NCBI GenBank assembly: GCA_001899285.1
Contig: MKWA01000015.1
Span: forward strand, 484,639-548,638
Reading direction: 5' to 3'
DNA length: 64,000 nt
Source: Rhizobiales bacterium 64-17
Lineage (GTDB): Bacteria > Pseudomonadota > Alphaproteobacteria > Rhizobiales > Xanthobacteraceae
Made by a program: the position numbers and the translations under genes. A model generated the notes under the pieces. That model worked only from the letters and a program-made list of their open reading frames with translations, did no database searches and was not told where the DNA came from. Position 1 is the first letter of the stretch. The number at the start of each line of letters is the position of its first letter. This document shows positions 8,492-18,559 of this stretch, piece by piece.

Positions 8492-8983
8492 ATGTCCGTT
8501 ATGAAAATGGCCGCCGTCACGATGGTGGGTCTGGCGCTGGCTGGCTGCGCCGGAAGCCCGGACGGCAGCACCGGACCCAAGGAAAACACCGGCACACTGC
8601 TCGGCGCCGGCACCGGCGCGCTCGCGGGCGCCGCGATCGGCGCGGGCGGTGGCACGGGGAGTGCGCTCGCGGGTGCGGCAATCGGCGGTCTGCTCGGTGG
8701 CCTGATCGGCAACCGGATCGGCGCGGCGCTCGACGACGAGGACAAGCGGCGCGCTTATGACGCGCAGATGGATGCCCTCGAACGCGGGCCCTCCGGCGCC
8801 CCGGTGGCGTGGAAGAACCCGGATTCCGGCCGTTACGGCTCGATCGTTCCGGGTCCGGCCTATCAGAATGCCGGCCGGAACTGCCGGTCGTTCACCCACA
8901 CGATCTATATCGACGGCCGCCCGGAGACCTCCCGCGGCACCGCCTGCCGCAACGGCGACGGCACCTGGACGCCGCTCGCCTGA
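8492..8983 (+). CDS. Glycine-zipper outer-membrane lipoprotein (17-kDa antigen type)
   Basis: A 163-residue secreted lipoprotein. The signal peptide ends in the lipobox LAGC (Cys at about residue 18). Next is a Gly/Ala-rich double glycine-zipper region, GTGALAGAAIGAGGGTGSALAGAAIGGLLGGLIGNRIG, described here as residues 37-74. A soluble C-terminal domain with RNCRSFTHTIYIDG and a Cys pair follows, as in the rickettsial 17-kDa surface antigen family. It probably sits on the inner face of the outer membrane. The ribosome site GGGGGAG precedes the ATG. It directly follows the FeuPQ-like genes, but no shared operator was seen. Confidence 0.85.
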   Translation: MSVMKMAAVTMVGLALAGCAGSPDGSTGPKENTGTLLGAGTGALAGAAIGAGGGTGSALAGAAIGGLLGGLIGNRIGAALDDEDKRRAYDAQMDALERGPSGAPVAWKNPDSGRYGSIVPGPAYQNAGRNCRSFTHTIYIDGRPETSRGTACRNGDGTWTPLA

Positions 8984-9027
8984 GCCAGACATCAGGCTAA
9001 ATCACTTCTTAATGCCCCCATGATATC

Positions 9028-9050
9028 ACCCCGAGGTTAGCCCTCGGGGT
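9028..9050 (+). terminator. Hairpin between lipoprotein gene and the next gene
   Basis: ACCCCGAGG pairs with CCTCGGGGT in a 9-bp perfect stem with a five-base loop. It sits between the lipoprotein stop at 8983 and the ATG at 9070. The following bases are GGGCTC and not a T run, so this is a weak intrinsic terminator or an attenuator for the downstream gene. Confidence 0.4.
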
Positions 9051-9069
9051 GGGCTCATCGGGGCAGCAC

Positions 9070-10476
9070 ATGGCGGACGGCGGGATCACCGTCGAACACC
9101 TGCAACAATTCCTGCGCGATCTCACGCCGGCCGAACGGGCGCGGCTGATCGGCTGTCTGGAGCGTGGCCTGCTGGAAGGCGGCGGCGTTCCCGGCGGCGA
9201 GCTGGTGTTGCGGGAGCTGCGCCGCATCCTCGCGGAGGATGAGCGTCCGGCACGCATGGGCAATCCGAGCCGGCTGTTCTTCGCCTCCCTTGAACCGTTT
9301 CTGGTCGACGATGCGCAGACCCAGGCGCATCCGGGCCGCATCGCCCGCACATCGCTGACTCCGATCTGGCGCTGGCTCAGTCAGGATCTGATGCCGGCGG
9401 AAGCGAAAGCCTATGAGGCGGCGGCCAACGCCGCTTTGCTCGCCGGCAACCAGACCGGCGCGGCCAAATGCGCGCGTGATTTTCAGGCGCAGTTCGCGGT
9501 GCGGCTGCGCGCCGCGCTGGCGGCGCTTCCCGACGACGAGCGGTTGCGCTGGCGGTTCTTCGCCAAGATCAGCACGCCGCGCGCGGCCGACGATGTCGAG
9601 GTACTGCTGCAGGTCTATGGCGCGCAGGATCGCCTCGACACCCTGGCGCTGCAGCTTCCCGGCCATATCGAGCAACTGTCCGACGCGACCTTGCAGTCCG
9701 TGCGCGCGGCCATCGACACCGCGGCGAAAGGCCAGCCCGGCCTGTTTCCGTTCGCGCTGCTGGTGGTCATGGCGCGGCTGTCGACGCCGTGGCAGATCGT
9801 GCGGCTCGCGGTCGATGCCGCCCGCAGTGATGCCGCCGCGCGTGTCGCGGAGACGCCTTATTCCATCGCTGTCAGCATCACGCTCTGCGAGATGGAGCGG
9901 CTGACCCGCGAATTGCGCACGCAGTTGCGCGGCGGCCGCGCGGTCTCTGTCACGGCGCTGCTCAAGGCGGTGCATGACACCGCGCGCGGATTGCGGACCG
10001 AACTCGCGCTCCCGGTGGAGTCCGCCTGGGGCAAGCAATACGGCGCGGCGCGCACGCAGATCGCCGATCTGCTCAAGTCGGAGTTGGAATCCGCGCCCGG
10101 CGCCGTCCGCCGGCTGCTGCGCGCCAAGCCGCGCGTCGAGAAAGGCAAGCCGGGCGATCCGGTCGCCGCCACCCTCGATGCCGAGGAGGTGGCGCATGTG
10201 GAAGGGCTGGTCGACATGGTCGTGGCCTGCCGCGCCTTTGCCGGCGAACTGGCGATCAACGAACTGTCGATGCGGACCTTCCTCGAATTGCGCCATTATC
10301 TCGATGCGACCGCGCGCGGCCTTCAGGAAGCGGTGCGCCATGTCGATGGCGAGGAACGGGCCAAATTGCGCGCCCAGCTCGCGGTGGCGGTGCGGCTCTG
10401 CGACAAGGTGTGCGGCCATGAACTCGCGACCGCGCCGGCGTCCGCCCGTGGTGCGACGGACCGCCGGGCCTCCTGA
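9070..10476 (+). CDS. Conserved hypothetical helical protein
   Basis: 468 residues, with no signal peptide or membrane helix and no family I recognise. It is rich in Ala, Leu and Arg and is predicted to be almost all helical. The N-terminus (HLQQFLRDLTPAERARLIGCLERGLLEGG) resembles a short helical bundle. The ATG at 9070 has a GGGG ribosome site 9 bases upstream; a GTG at 9049 in the same frame would fall inside the preceding hairpin. It lies between the FeuPQ block and the cytochrome c maturation operon, in a stretch that otherwise looks like conserved chromosomal order. No function is proposed. Confidence 0.75.
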   Translation: MADGGITVEHLQQFLRDLTPAERARLIGCLERGLLEGGGVPGGELVLRELRRILAEDERPARMGNPSRLFFASLEPFLVDDAQTQAHPGRIARTSLTPIWRWLSQDLMPAEAKAYEAAANAALLAGNQTGAAKCARDFQAQFAVRLRAALAALPDDERLRWRFFAKISTPRAADDVEVLLQVYGAQDRLDTLALQLPGHIEQLSDATLQSVRAAIDTAAKGQPGLFPFALLVVMARLSTPWQIVRLAVDAARSDAAARVAETPYSIAVSITLCEMERLTRELRTQLRGGRAVSVTALLKAVHDTARGLRTELALPVESAWGKQYGAARTQIADLLKSELESAPGAVRRLLRAKPRVEKGKPGDPVAATLDAEEVAHVEGLVDMVVACRAFAGELAINELSMRTFLELRHYLDATARGLQEAVRHVDGEERAKLRAQLAVAVRLCDKVCGHELATAPASARGATDRRAS

Positions 10477-10570
10477 GGCTTCCGGGCTTTATTCCGCATC
10501 ATTTCTGCCCCCGGATTTGTGACCATCAGCTCGGTTGCGGGCGCGGGGCCGGCGTGTTTTACCCCTGCGC

Positions 10571-11725
10571 ATGACGCTCTGGTTCGTTTTCGCGCTGATG
10601 ACCGCCGCGGCGGTTTTCGCTCTGCTGTGGCCACTCGGCCGCCGCCGCGCGCCGGCCGCCGCCGGACACGATGTCGCGGTCTATCGCGACCAACTCGCGG
10701 AAATCGACCGTGATGCCACGAGCGGCCTGATTTCTGTATCCGACGCGGACACCGCGCGCATCGAGATTTCCCGCCGCCTGCTGCGCGCCGCCGACCGCGA
10801 GAGCGAAGCCGCGCCGCTCGTGGGTTCGACGCTGCGCCGGCGCGTTGCCGCGCTCGCGGCGCTGGTGCTGCTGCCGGCCGTGGCGGTTGCGCTTTACGTC
10901 ACGCTCGGCTCGCCCGATCTGCCGGCCGCACCGCTCGCCGGCCGGGCTCAGGCGCCATCGGCGTCGCAGTCGGTGGCGTCGCTGGTGTCGCAGGTCGAGG
11001 CGCATATCGAACGCAATCCCGACGACGGGCGCGGCTGGGAAGTGCTGGCGCCGGTCTATCTGCGGCTCGGCCGCTACGACGACGCGGTGAAAGCGCGCGC
11101 CCGCGCGCTGGCGCTCAACGGCGAGACGGCGGACCGGCAGGCCGATCTCGGCGAGGCCAAGGTCGCCGCCGCCAATGGCATCGTCACCGCCGAGGCGCGG
11201 CAGGCGTTCGACCGCGCGCTCGCGCTCGATCCGCAACTGCTCAAGGCCAAGTTTTACCTCGGCCTCGCCGCCGAGCAGGACGGCAAGCGCGAAGAGGCCG
11301 CCAGCATCTGGCGCGCGATGCTCGCGAATGCGCCGGCGGACGCGCCATGGATCGAGAGCGTGCGCGAGGCGCTGGCGCGGATCGGCGCGCCGGCCGTTGC
11401 GCCAGAACAAAAAACAGGTGCGGCGCCCGCGGTATCGTCAGCACAACCCGGACCGAGCGCCGACGACATGGCGGCTGCCGCCACACTGACGCCGCAACAG
11501 CGTCAGGAGATGGTGTCGGGCATGGTGTCGCGGCTGGCGGATCGGCTGAAGACCGATGGCTCCGATGTGGAAGGCTGGCTGCGGCTGATGCGCGCTTATG
11601 TGGTGCTGGGCGAACGCGACAGGGCGATTGCCGCGACGGTCGACGCGCGGCGCGCGCTCGCGGGCGACGTGGACAAGTTGCGGCGCGTGGATGAACTGGC
11701 GAAGGGACTGGGGATCGATGGCTGA
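10571..11725 (+). CDS. ccmI: Cytochrome c maturation protein CcmI (CycH)
   Basis: 384 residues. An N-terminal transmembrane helix (LWFVFALMTAAAVFALLWPL) is followed by the cytoplasmic YRDQLAEIDRDATSGLIS segment typical of CcmI. A second helix (RRVAALAALVLLPAVAVALYVTLG) and a periplasmic TPR domain with repeats from about residue 140 come next. CcmI binds apocytochrome c and delivers it to the CcmF/CcmH haem ligation complex. It is the first gene of the ccmI-ccmE-ccmF-ccmH operon, known in rhizobia as cycHJKL. Confidence 0.92.
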   Translation: MTLWFVFALMTAAAVFALLWPLGRRRAPAAAGHDVAVYRDQLAEIDRDATSGLISVSDADTARIEISRRLLRAADRESEAAPLVGSTLRRRVAALAALVLLPAVAVALYVTLGSPDLPAAPLAGRAQAPSASQSVASLVSQVEAHIERNPDDGRGWEVLAPVYLRLGRYDDAVKARARALALNGETADRQADLGEAKVAAANGIVTAEARQAFDRALALDPQLLKAKFYLGLAAEQDGKREEAASIWRAMLANAPADAPWIESVREALARIGAPAVAPEQKTGAAPAVSSAQPGPSADDMAAAATLTPQQRQEMVSGMVSRLADRLKTDGSDVEGWLRLMRAYVVLGERDRAIAATVDARRALAGDVDKLRRVDELAKGLGIDG

Positions 11726-11746
11726 CCGCGCACAGGACGTGATGTC

Positions 11747-12244
11747 ATGACCCGCAAGCAGCGCCGTCTGGTGATGATCGGCTGCGGTCTCGCGGTGCTG
11801 GCGCTGGCCGTCGGGTTGGTGCTCAACGCGATGCGCGACTCCATCGTGTTCTTCAACTCGCCGACCGATGTGGTCGAGAAGCATATCCAGACCGGTACGC
11901 GCATCCGCCTCGGCGGCATGGTCAAGGACGGCTCGCTGGTGCGCGGCGACAATCTGCAGATCCGCTTCGTCGTCACCGACGGCGCCAACGACATTCCGGT
12001 GAACTATCAGGGCATCGTGCCGGACCTGTTCCGCGAGGGGCAGGGCGTCGTGGCGGAAGGGCGGATCGAGCCGGGCCGCACCTTCAAGGCCGACAGCATC
12101 CTCGCCAAGCACGACGAGAACTACATGCCGCGTGAAGTCGCCGACGCGCTGAAGAAGCAGGGCCGCTGGCAGGAGAATGAAGGCAAAGGTGAGCGGGTGG
12201 GCGAGAAGGCCGGCGCGCCGGCGAACGCGGAGCCGCGCAAATGA
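11747..12244 (+). CDS. ccmE: Haem chaperone CcmE (CycJ)
   Basis: A 165-residue membrane-anchored haem chaperone. It has an N-terminal transmembrane helix at residues 8-27 and a beta-barrel periplasmic domain. The haem-binding His122 and Tyr126 lie in the motif [10 protein letters not shown] flexible charged tail follows. It receives haem from CcmC/CcmD and passes it to CcmF; ccmABC are not in this window. The stop overlaps the ccmF start in ATGA, so the two are translationally coupled. Confidence 0.95.
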   Translation: MTRKQRRLVMIGCGLAVLALAVGLVLNAMRDSIVFFNSPTDVVEKHIQTGTRIRLGGMVKDGSLVRGDNLQIRFVVTDGANDIPVNYQGIVPDLFREGQGVVAEGRIEPGRTFKADSILAKHDENYMPREVADALKKQGRWQENEGKGERVGEKAGAPANAEPRK

Positions 12245-14229
12245 TCCCCGAGGCCGGTCATTACGCGCTGGTGCTGGCGCTGGCGCTCGCGCTGTTTCAG
12301 TCGGTAGTGCCGATGGCCGGCGCGCGCTGGCGTGACGCGACATTGATGCAGACCGCGCCGGTGACGGCGCTGGCGCAGTTCGTCTTTGTCGCGCTCTCGT
12401 TCGCGGCGCTCACGGCGAGCTATGTGACGTCCGACTTCTCGGTGGTGAATGTCTACGAGAATTCGCATTCGCTGATGCCGCTGATCTACAAGATGACCAG
12501 CGTGTGGGGAAACCACGAAGGCTCGATGCTGCTGTGGGTACTGATCCTCGCGCTGTTTGGCGCGGCCGTGGCTGTTTTCGGCCGCAACCTGCCGGACGTA
12601 TTGCGCGCAGACGTGCTCGCGGTGCAGTCGTGGATCGCGGTGGCGTTCTATCTGTTCATTCTGCTCACCTCGAATCCGTTTCTGCGCATCGCCGATCCGC
12701 CGTTCGAGGGGCGTGACCTCAATCCGATCCTGCAGGATTTCGGCCTCGCGGTGCATCCGCCGCTGTTGTATCTCGGCTATGTCGGCTTCTCGATCGCATT
12801 CTCGTTCGCGGTCGCGGCGCTGATCGAGGGTCGGATCGATGCTGCCTGGGCGCGCTGGGTGCGGCCGTGGACGCTCGCGGCATGGATGGCGCTGACGCTC
12901 GGCATCGCCATGGGTTCGTACTGGGCCTATTACGAACTGGGATGGGGCGGCTGGTGGTTCTGGGATCCGGTGGAAAATGCCTCGCTGATGCCGTGGCTCG
13001 CCGGCACGGCGTTGCTGCATTCCGCCGTGGTGATGGAGAAGCGCGACGCGCTGAAAGTGTGGACGGTGCTGCTCGCCATCCTCGCCTTCTCGCTGTCGCT
13101 GATCGGCACCTTCCTGGTGCGTTCCGGTGTTCTCACCTCGGTGCATACGTTCGCGAGCGACCCGAGCCGTGGTGTGTTCATCCTCGCCATTCTGACGCTG
13201 TTCATCGGCGGCAGCCTGACGCTGTTCGCGTGGCGCGCGCCGGCGCTGCGGCAGGGCGGAATCTTCGCGCCGATCTCGCGCGAGGGCGCGCTCGTGTTCA
13301 ACAATTTGTTCCTGACCACGGCCTGCGCGACGGTGTTCGTCGGCACACTTTATCCGCTGGCGCTCGAGGCATTGACCGGTGAGAAGATTTCGGTCGGTCC
13401 GCCGTTCTTCAATCTCACCTTCGCGCCGTTGTTCATTCCGATCCTGATCGCCATGCCGATGGGGCCGCTGCTGGCGTGGAAGCGCGGCGATCTCTTTGCC
13501 GTTGCGCAGCGGCTGCTCGCAGCCTGCGGCATCGCGGTGATCGGCGTTGCCGTGACGTTCGCGCTGGCCGGCGTGAAAGCGGTGCTGGCGCCGTTCGGCA
13601 TCGGGCTCGCGCTGTTTGCCATGGCGGGGGCCGTGACCGATATCGTCGAGCGCAGCGCGCTGCGCAGCGTCGGTGTTGGCATTGCCGCGCGGCGCGCGAT
13701 CGGGTTGCCGCGCTCGGCCTGGGGCACGGCGTTCGCGCATTTCGGCATTGGCATGACGCTCTTGGGCGTCGTGTGCGAAACGACCTGGAACAGCGAGCGC
13801 ATCGTCGCGCTGCGTCCCGGTCAGGCGGTCTCCATCGCCGGCTATGATCTCACCTTCGACGGCATGGTGCCGAAGACCGGACCGAACTATCGCGAAGTCG
13901 CCACGCGCTTTGTCGTGCGTCGGGGCGGGGCGCAGGTGGCGGTGCTCGAACCGTCAAAGCGGACCTTCGCGACGCGCAGCATGACCACCACCGAAGCGGC
14001 GCTGATGACGCACGGCGCCAGTCAGCTTTATGTGTCGCTGGGTGATACAAATTCGGACGGATCGATCGCGGTGCGCATCTACGACAAGCCGCTGGTGCTG
14101 CTGATCTGGCTCGGCGCGGTGGTGATGGTGTTCGGCGGCCTGCTGTCGCTGAGCGATCGCCGGTTGCGTGTCGGCGCGCCGCGCCGGCGCAGCAAGCCGG
14201 CGGTCCTGGCACAGCAACCGGCGGAGTGA
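12241..14229 (+). CDS. ccmF: Haem lyase subunit CcmF (CycK)
   Basis: A 662-residue polytopic membrane protein, the usual CcmF length. It shows the tryptophan-rich haem-handling WWD segment [19 protein letters not shown] near residues 233-251, with conserved His residues in flanking periplasmic loops. There is a C-terminal periplasmic domain before the final helix ([19 protein letters not shown]). It attaches haem to the CXXCH motif of apocytochromes together with CcmH and CcmI. A minus-strand open frame of more than 500 codons across the start is a GC-bias shadow. Confidence 0.95.
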   Translation: MIPEAGHYALVLALALALFQSVVPMAGARWRDATLMQTAPVTALAQFVFVALSFAALTASYVTSDFSVVNVYENSHSLMPLIYKMTSVWGNHEGSMLLWVLILALFGAAVAVFGRNLPDVLRADVLAVQSWIAVAFYLFILLTSNPFLRIADPPFEGRDLNPILQDFGLAVHPPLLYLGYVGFSIAFSFAVAALIEGRIDAAWARWVRPWTLAAWMALTLGIAMGSYWAYYELGWGGWWFWDPVENASLMPWLAGTALLHSAVVMEKRDALKVWTVLLAILAFSLSLIGTFLVRSGVLTSVHTFASDPSRGVFILAILTLFIGGSLTLFAWRAPALRQGGIFAPISREGALVFNNLFLTTACATVFVGTLYPLALEALTGEKISVGPPFFNLTFAPLFIPILIAMPMGPLLAWKRGDLFAVAQRLLAACGIAVIGVAVTFALAGVKAVLAPFGIGLALFAMAGAVTDIVERSALRSVGVGIAARRAIGLPRSAWGTAFAHFGIGMTLLGVVCETTWNSERIVALRPGQAVSIAGYDLTFDGMVPKTGPNYREVATRFVVRRGGAQVAVLEPSKRTFATRSMTTTEAALMTHGASQLYVSLGDTNSDGSIAVRIYDKPLVLLIWLGAVVMVFGGLLSLSDRRLRVGAPRRRSKPAVLAQQPAE

Positions 14230-14233
14230 GGCG

Positions 14234-14692
14234 ATGCGCATCCTCCGGTTTGCCTGCGCGCTGATGCTGGTTCTCGCGGCGGCAATGCCCGCCTTCGCCG
14301 TGCAGCCGGATGAGGTGCTGAAAGATCCGGCGCTCGAGGCGCGCGCGCGGACACTGTCGCGCGATCTGCGCTGCATGGTGTGCCAGAATCAGTCGATCGA
14401 CGATTCCGATGCGCCGTTGGCGCGCGATCTGCGCATCCTTGTGCGTGAGCGGCTCACCGCCGGCGACAGCGACAGGCAGGTGATCGATTTCCTTGTCGCG
14501 CGCTACGGCGACTTCGTGCTGCTCAAGCCGCCGCTGACGGGCGAGACGGCGTTGTTGTGGTTCACGCCGCTGCTGGTGCTGCTCTTCGCCGGAGCCGGAT
14601 TGTGGCTGTGGCTGCGCCGGCGGACGGCAGACCTGACGGTGAGTCCCTTAAGCGCCGCGGAACAGGCCCGAATCGACGAGCTAAACCGCTGA
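14234..14692 (+). CDS. ccmH: Cytochrome c maturation thioredoxin-like CcmH (CycL)
   Basis: 152 residues. A signal peptide ends near AVQPDEV, then the redox motif LRCMVCQNQSIDDS has Cys47 and Cys50. A three-helix periplasmic domain follows, then a transmembrane helix near residues 107-127 and a short cytoplasmic tail. It keeps the apocytochrome CXXCH cysteines reduced during haem ligation. It starts four bases after ccmF and closes the operon. An upstream in-frame GTG-type start is rejected because the signal peptide begins at 14234. Confidence 0.95.
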   Translation: MRILRFACALMLVLAAAMPAFAVQPDEVLKDPALEARARTLSRDLRCMVCQNQSIDDSDAPLARDLRILVRERLTAGDSDRQVIDFLVARYGDFVLLKPPLTGETALLWFTPLLVLLFAGAGLWLWLRRRTADLTVSPLSAAEQARIDELNR

Positions 14693-14831
14693 TTTTCAAG
14701 AAAAATTCGAGTTTATGCGGATTACCAATGTTTAATCCGCCGGTCAGCGTGCCGTAACACGGACATCTCCATCTTCCTCGGCAACGGTGCTGCATGCACC
14801 ACCCGAATTTTGAAGTTGGAGTTTTCCCGTC

Positions 14832-16391
14832 ATGACCCAGAGCGTTCAGCCCGCTCCCAAAGAGTCCACTCCGAAGTCGCGCAGCCGTTTGTCGGCGCGC
14901 CGCCTCGTTCTTCTCGGAACCAGCATTCTCGGTCTCGGCGCAGCCGCCGTGGTCGTGCAGCCAGCGTTTACCTCGCAGGGCACGCCGGCGCTCGCGCAAA
15001 ATCTCTCGATGCAGGCGCACAAGGTGCAGGCGCCGGTCGGCTTCGCCGACATCGTCGAGAAGGTGAAGCCCGCCGTGATGTCGGTCCGTGTCAAGGTGGA
15101 CGAGGGGCCGCAGTCTTCCAGCTTCAATTTCAACGGTGACGAGCGCCAGATCCCGCCGGGTCTGCGTGAGTTCTTCCGTCGCTTCGGCGCGCCGGATGGC
15201 GACATGCAGGGTGGCGGCCGTCCCGGCAAGCGTCACTTCGCCATGGGCCAGGGCTCGGGCTTCTTCATCTCTGCCGACGGCTATGCGGTGACGAACAACC
15301 ATGTCGTCGACAAGGCCGAGAGCGTGCAGGTGACGACTGACGACGGCAAGATTCACAACGCCAAGGTGATCGGCACCGACCCGCGCACCGACCTTGCTCT
15401 GATCAAGGTCGAGGGCGGCAACTTCCCGTTCGTCAATCTCTCCAGCACCGCGCCGCGTATCGGCGACTGGGTGATCGCGGTCGGCAATCCGTTCGGCCTC
15501 GGCGGCACCGTGACGGCCGGCATCGTGTCGGCGCGCGGCCGCGACATCGGCGCCAGCGCCTATGACGACTTCATCCAGATCGACGCACCGGTGAACAAGG
15601 GTAACTCCGGCGGCCCGACCTTCGACACCGAAGGCAATGTGATCGGCGTCAACACGGCGATCTTCTCGCCGTCCGGCGGCTCGGTCGGCATTGCCTTCGC
15701 GATCCCGGCCGATACGGTGAAGACCGTGATCGCCCAGCTCAAGGACCATGGCTCGGTGACGCGCGGATGGATCGGAGTGCAGATCCAGCCGGTGACGCCG
15801 GAGATCGCCGACGGCCTCGGCCTGAAGTCGGTCAACGGTGCGCTGGTCGCGGAGCCGCAGGCCAACAGCCCGGCCGTCAAGGCGGGTATCAAGGCCGGCG
15901 ACGTGATCACCTCCGTCGATGGCGCGCAGGTCAAGGATGCGCGCGACCTCGCGAAGAAGATCGGCATGCTCGCGCCGAACACCACGGTGAAGCTCGGCGT
16001 GTTCGACAAGGGTAGCGAGAAGACCGTGTCGGTCACGCTCGGCGAATTGCCGAACCAGCAGCAGGCGCGCGCCGATATCGGCAACGACAACAACGGCGGC
16101 GCGGATGTCGGCAAGCTTGGTCTGACGCTGGCGCCGGCCGGCCGTGTGGCCGGATCGCGGTCCGGTGAGGGTGTGGTCGTCACCGGCGTCGATCCGGATG
16201 GCGTCGCTGCCGAACACGGCTTCAAGACCGGCGACGTGATCGTCGAGGTTGGCGGCAAAACGGTGTCCTCGCCCTCGGACGTGCGCAAGGTGCTCGCCGA
16301 TGTCCGCGGCGATGGCAAGAAGACGGTGCTGATGCGGGTCAAGTCCGAGCAGGGCACCAAATTCGTCGCGGTTCCGCTGGGCCGCGCCTGA
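14832..16391 (+). CDS. degP: Do-family periplasmic serine protease DegP/HtrA
   Basis: 519 residues. The N-terminus has a basic stretch and a hydrophobic export segment (VLLGTSILGLGAAAVVV). The trypsin-like domain carries the catalytic triad His157 (TNNHVVD), Asp187 (DPRTDLALIKV) and Ser259 (GNSGGP). Two PDZ domains follow at about residues 315-400 and 425-510. It degrades or refolds misfolded envelope proteins. In rhizobia degP lies directly after cycHJKL, and the same order is kept here. A 139-base gap separates it from ccmH, so it may have its own promoter. Confidence 0.93.
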   Translation: MTQSVQPAPKESTPKSRSRLSARRLVLLGTSILGLGAAAVVVQPAFTSQGTPALAQNLSMQAHKVQAPVGFADIVEKVKPAVMSVRVKVDEGPQSSSFNFNGDERQIPPGLREFFRRFGAPDGDMQGGGRPGKRHFAMGQGSGFFISADGYAVTNNHVVDKAESVQVTTDDGKIHNAKVIGTDPRTDLALIKVEGGNFPFVNLSSTAPRIGDWVIAVGNPFGLGGTVTAGIVSARGRDIGASAYDDFIQIDAPVNKGNSGGPTFDTEGNVIGVNTAIFSPSGGSVGIAFAIPADTVKTVIAQLKDHGSVTRGWIGVQIQPVTPEIADGLGLKSVNGALVAEPQANSPAVKAGIKAGDVITSVDGAQVKDARDLAKKIGMLAPNTTVKLGVFDKGSEKTVSVTLGELPNQQQARADIGNDNNGGADVGKLGLTLAPAGRVAGSRSGEGVVVTGVDPDGVAAEHGFKTGDVIVEVGGKTVSSPSDVRKVLADVRGDGKKTVLMRVKSEQGTKFVAVPLGRA

Positions 16392-16414
16392 TGTTTCGCG
16401 ATAGGGACGTTTCG

Positions 16415-16517
16415 CCGGCATCCGTCGCCCCCGCTGGCGCTGCGCCCCTGGGGGGCGGGTCTCTGACCCGTCCCCACCTCCAATACTCCTGAACCGGCAT
16501 TCGTCGCCCCCGCTGGG
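16415..16517. repeat. Pair of 23-bp direct repeats downstream of degP
   Basis: A 23-base sequence at 16415-16437, beginning CCGGCATCCGTCGCCC, recurs at 16495-16517 with one mismatch. The copies are 80 bases apart and flank the degP terminator hairpin. The function is unknown; they may be remnants of a small intergenic repeat element. Confidence 0.6.
16451..16475 (+). terminator. Hairpin downstream of degP
   Basis: GGGGGCGGGT pairs with ACCCGTCCCC around a CTCTG loop, a 10-bp stem with one G-U pair, 60 bases after the degP stop. No long T run follows. It is the best terminator candidate for degP. Confidence 0.5.
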
Positions 16518-16694
16518 GCAGGAGTCTAGCGAGGGGGTGGCGGGCAACCGTCATCCCCTCGTTCTTTTCTCAACGGTTCTTTTGCCTTGTGATGACAGTC
16601 GGTAGCGGTGGACTTGATGGCTTTGTCCGGACACATTGATCGGCAGCGTGCTACGGCACGAGAGATAGACGATGTCGAGCCCGAACGGACTGCC

Positions 16695-17375
16695 ATGCGC
16701 CTGCTGATCGTCGAAGACGACCACGATGCCGCCGATTATCTGGTCAAGGCGCTGCGCGAGGTTGGCCATGTGGCCGATGTCGCCCATGACGGCGAGGAAG
16801 GGCTGTCGCTTGGCCTCGACGGCGACTACGACGTGCTGATCGTCGACCGCATGTTGCCGCGCCGTGACGGATTGTCGCTGATCGGTGCGCTGCGCGCCAA
16901 GAAGATCGAGACCCCGGTGCTGATCCTGTCTGCGCTCGGTCAGGTCGACGACCGCATCAAGGGATTGCGGGCCGGTGGCGACGATTATCTGCCGAAGCCT
17001 TATTCGTTCTCCGAACTGCTGGCCCGCGTCGAGGTGCTCTCGCGCCGCCGCGGCGGCCGCGCCGAGGAAACCGTTTACCGGGTCGCCGATCTCGAGCTCG
17101 ACCGCCTGTCGCACAATGTGATGCGTGGCGGCAGCGAGATCATGCTTCAGCCGCGCGAGTTTCGCCTGCTGGAATATCTCATGAAGCATGCCGGCCAGGT
17201 GGTGACGCGCACCATGTTGCTGGAGAATGTCTGGGATTATCATTTCGATCCCCAGACCAATGTCATCGACGTGCACATCTCGCGTCTGCGCTCGAAAATC
17301 GATAAAGGTTATGCCCAGCCGCTTCTGCACACGGTGCGCGGCGCGGGGTACATGATAAGGGATGGGGCGCGATAG
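16695..17375 (+). CDS. OmpR-family response regulator
   Basis: 226 residues: a receiver domain with EDD at residues 7-9, the phosphoacceptor Asp in IVDRMLPRRDG, a switch Ser in LILSALG (Ser instead of the usual Thr) and Lys in LPKPYSF. It ends in a winged-helix domain (LQPREFRLLEYLMKHAGQ, VIDVHISRLRSKID). The ATG at 16695 is used because the protein then starts directly with MRLLIVEDD. The expected cognate kinase is the gene at 18560, but an unrelated methyltransferase gene lies between them. In related genomes a response regulator and kinase pair follows degP and precedes glnE. Confidence 0.87.
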   Translation: MRLLIVEDDHDAADYLVKALREVGHVADVAHDGEEGLSLGLDGDYDVLIVDRMLPRRDGLSLIGALRAKKIETPVLILSALGQVDDRIKGLRAGGDDYLPKPYSFSELLARVEVLSRRRGGRAEETVYRVADLELDRLSHNVMRGGSEIMLQPREFRLLEYLMKHAGQVVTRTMLLENVWDYHFDPQTNVIDVHISRLRSKIDKGYAQPLLHTVRGAGYMIRDGAR

Positions 17376-17424
17376 ACGGCGCCGCACTCTTGCGACGGCA
17401 TGGTCGTTCGCGCATCTTGCCGGC

Positions 17425-18450
17425 ATGGCGATCAAAGGCTTTCTCGACTCCTGTGAGGGCGGCTATGTCCATGGCTGGGCCTTCGACACCTGGTTTCCAA
17501 ACCGTCCGCTGCGTATCGATGTCCTGCTTGATGGGCGGCTGATTGCCTGCGGGCTCGCCAACCGGCATCGCGCGGATTTGGAGCAGACGGTCCCCGGCGG
17601 GGCTTGTGCTTTTGAAATCGAAGCGTCGGTGCCCGATACCGCGTCGCTGTCGGTGCGGGCAGGACGTAAGATCTTGCCGGTGTCGGGTGGTTTCAGATCA
17701 GGGATTTCACCGCCGCGATCGAGTGCGCTGTCGGCAGCGCGCTTCGAGAAGCGTGCGCCATCGCACGACAATGCGGTCGATCTGTTTTCCGTGAGCTGGG
17801 CCGGTGATCCGTTGGCATCTCCGGCTGACGGGCGGATCGAACAGTTGGTTGCGACGTGGGGGAGTGGCGGCCGCCTCGATGGCATGCGGGTCCTCGAACT
17901 GGGACCGCTGGAGGGACTTCATACTGTTCTGCTGGAGCAGCTAGGCGCCGACGTCCTGGCGATCGAAGCCAATGCCGACGCATTTCTCAAATGTCTGATC
18001 GTCAAGGAGATCGCCGGTCTGACGCGCGCGCGTTTCATGCTCGGCGATTTTGTCGCGTATCTGGCCAATGCGCCAGAGCGGTTCGATATCGTTCTGTGCA
18101 GCGGCGTTCTGTATCACATGGCTGATCCAATCTCCCTGATCGAGATGATCGGCAAGGTGACGGACAAGTGCTTTGTCTGGTCGCATATCTACGACGAAAG
18201 CCGTTACAGTGGCCCGGCCCGTTCGTTGTGCCGGGATGCTCGTTATCCCGATTTCGATTTGTGGGCGCTCGACTACGGTGCTTCGGCGGCCGGCAACCGG
18301 TTTTGGGGCGGCAACCGGCAACGCGCGGTCTGGATGCGCAAGGACCACATGCTTGCTGTATTTCGCGCGGCCGGGCTCGCGACCATCACGGATTTCGGCG
18401 ATGGAATGACCGGTGGCCACGCCGCGACCAGTTTTGCCGCATCGCGATGA
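17425..18450 (+). CDS. Class I SAM methyltransferase with N-terminal sandwich domain
   Basis: 341 residues. The first 90 residues (GFLDSCEGGYVHGWAFD..., IDVLLDGRLIACGLANRHR) look like a small beta-sandwich domain often attached to glycan-modifying enzymes. A Rossmann methyltransferase domain follows, with motif I as VLELGPLEGLHTVLLEQLGADVLAIEAN and post-I FDIVLCSGVLYHM. Motif I has LGPLEG instead of the usual G-x-G-x-G, seen in some divergent families. The substrate is unknown, perhaps a surface sugar. It sits between the response regulator and its presumed kinase, interrupting an otherwise conserved pair. The ATG at 17425 is chosen because the domain starts there. Confidence 0.75.
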   Translation: MAIKGFLDSCEGGYVHGWAFDTWFPNRPLRIDVLLDGRLIACGLANRHRADLEQTVPGGACAFEIEASVPDTASLSVRAGRKILPVSGGFRSGISPPRSSALSAARFEKRAPSHDNAVDLFSVSWAGDPLASPADGRIEQLVATWGSGGRLDGMRVLELGPLEGLHTVLLEQLGADVLAIEANADAFLKCLIVKEIAGLTRARFMLGDFVAYLANAPERFDIVLCSGVLYHMADPISLIEMIGKVTDKCFVWSHIYDESRYSGPARSLCRDARYPDFDLWALDYGASAAGNRFWGGNRQRAVWMRKDHMLAVFRAAGLATITDFGDGMTGGHAATSFAASR

Positions 18451-18559
18451 CGCGGGCGCCATTCATGAACCAGATGTCACTTCAGATGACCCGCGGCCAT
18501 GAGTAGAATGCCGTCATGAGCGCCGGTAAACCGCATCAGCACAACCCGAGAATTGATCC

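Noticed and set aside
12121-13740. 539-codon minus-strand open frame opposite ccmE/ccmF
   Set aside because: The composition is a high-GC shadow (Arg, Gln and His rich), and the plus-strand CcmF with its WWD motif is certain.
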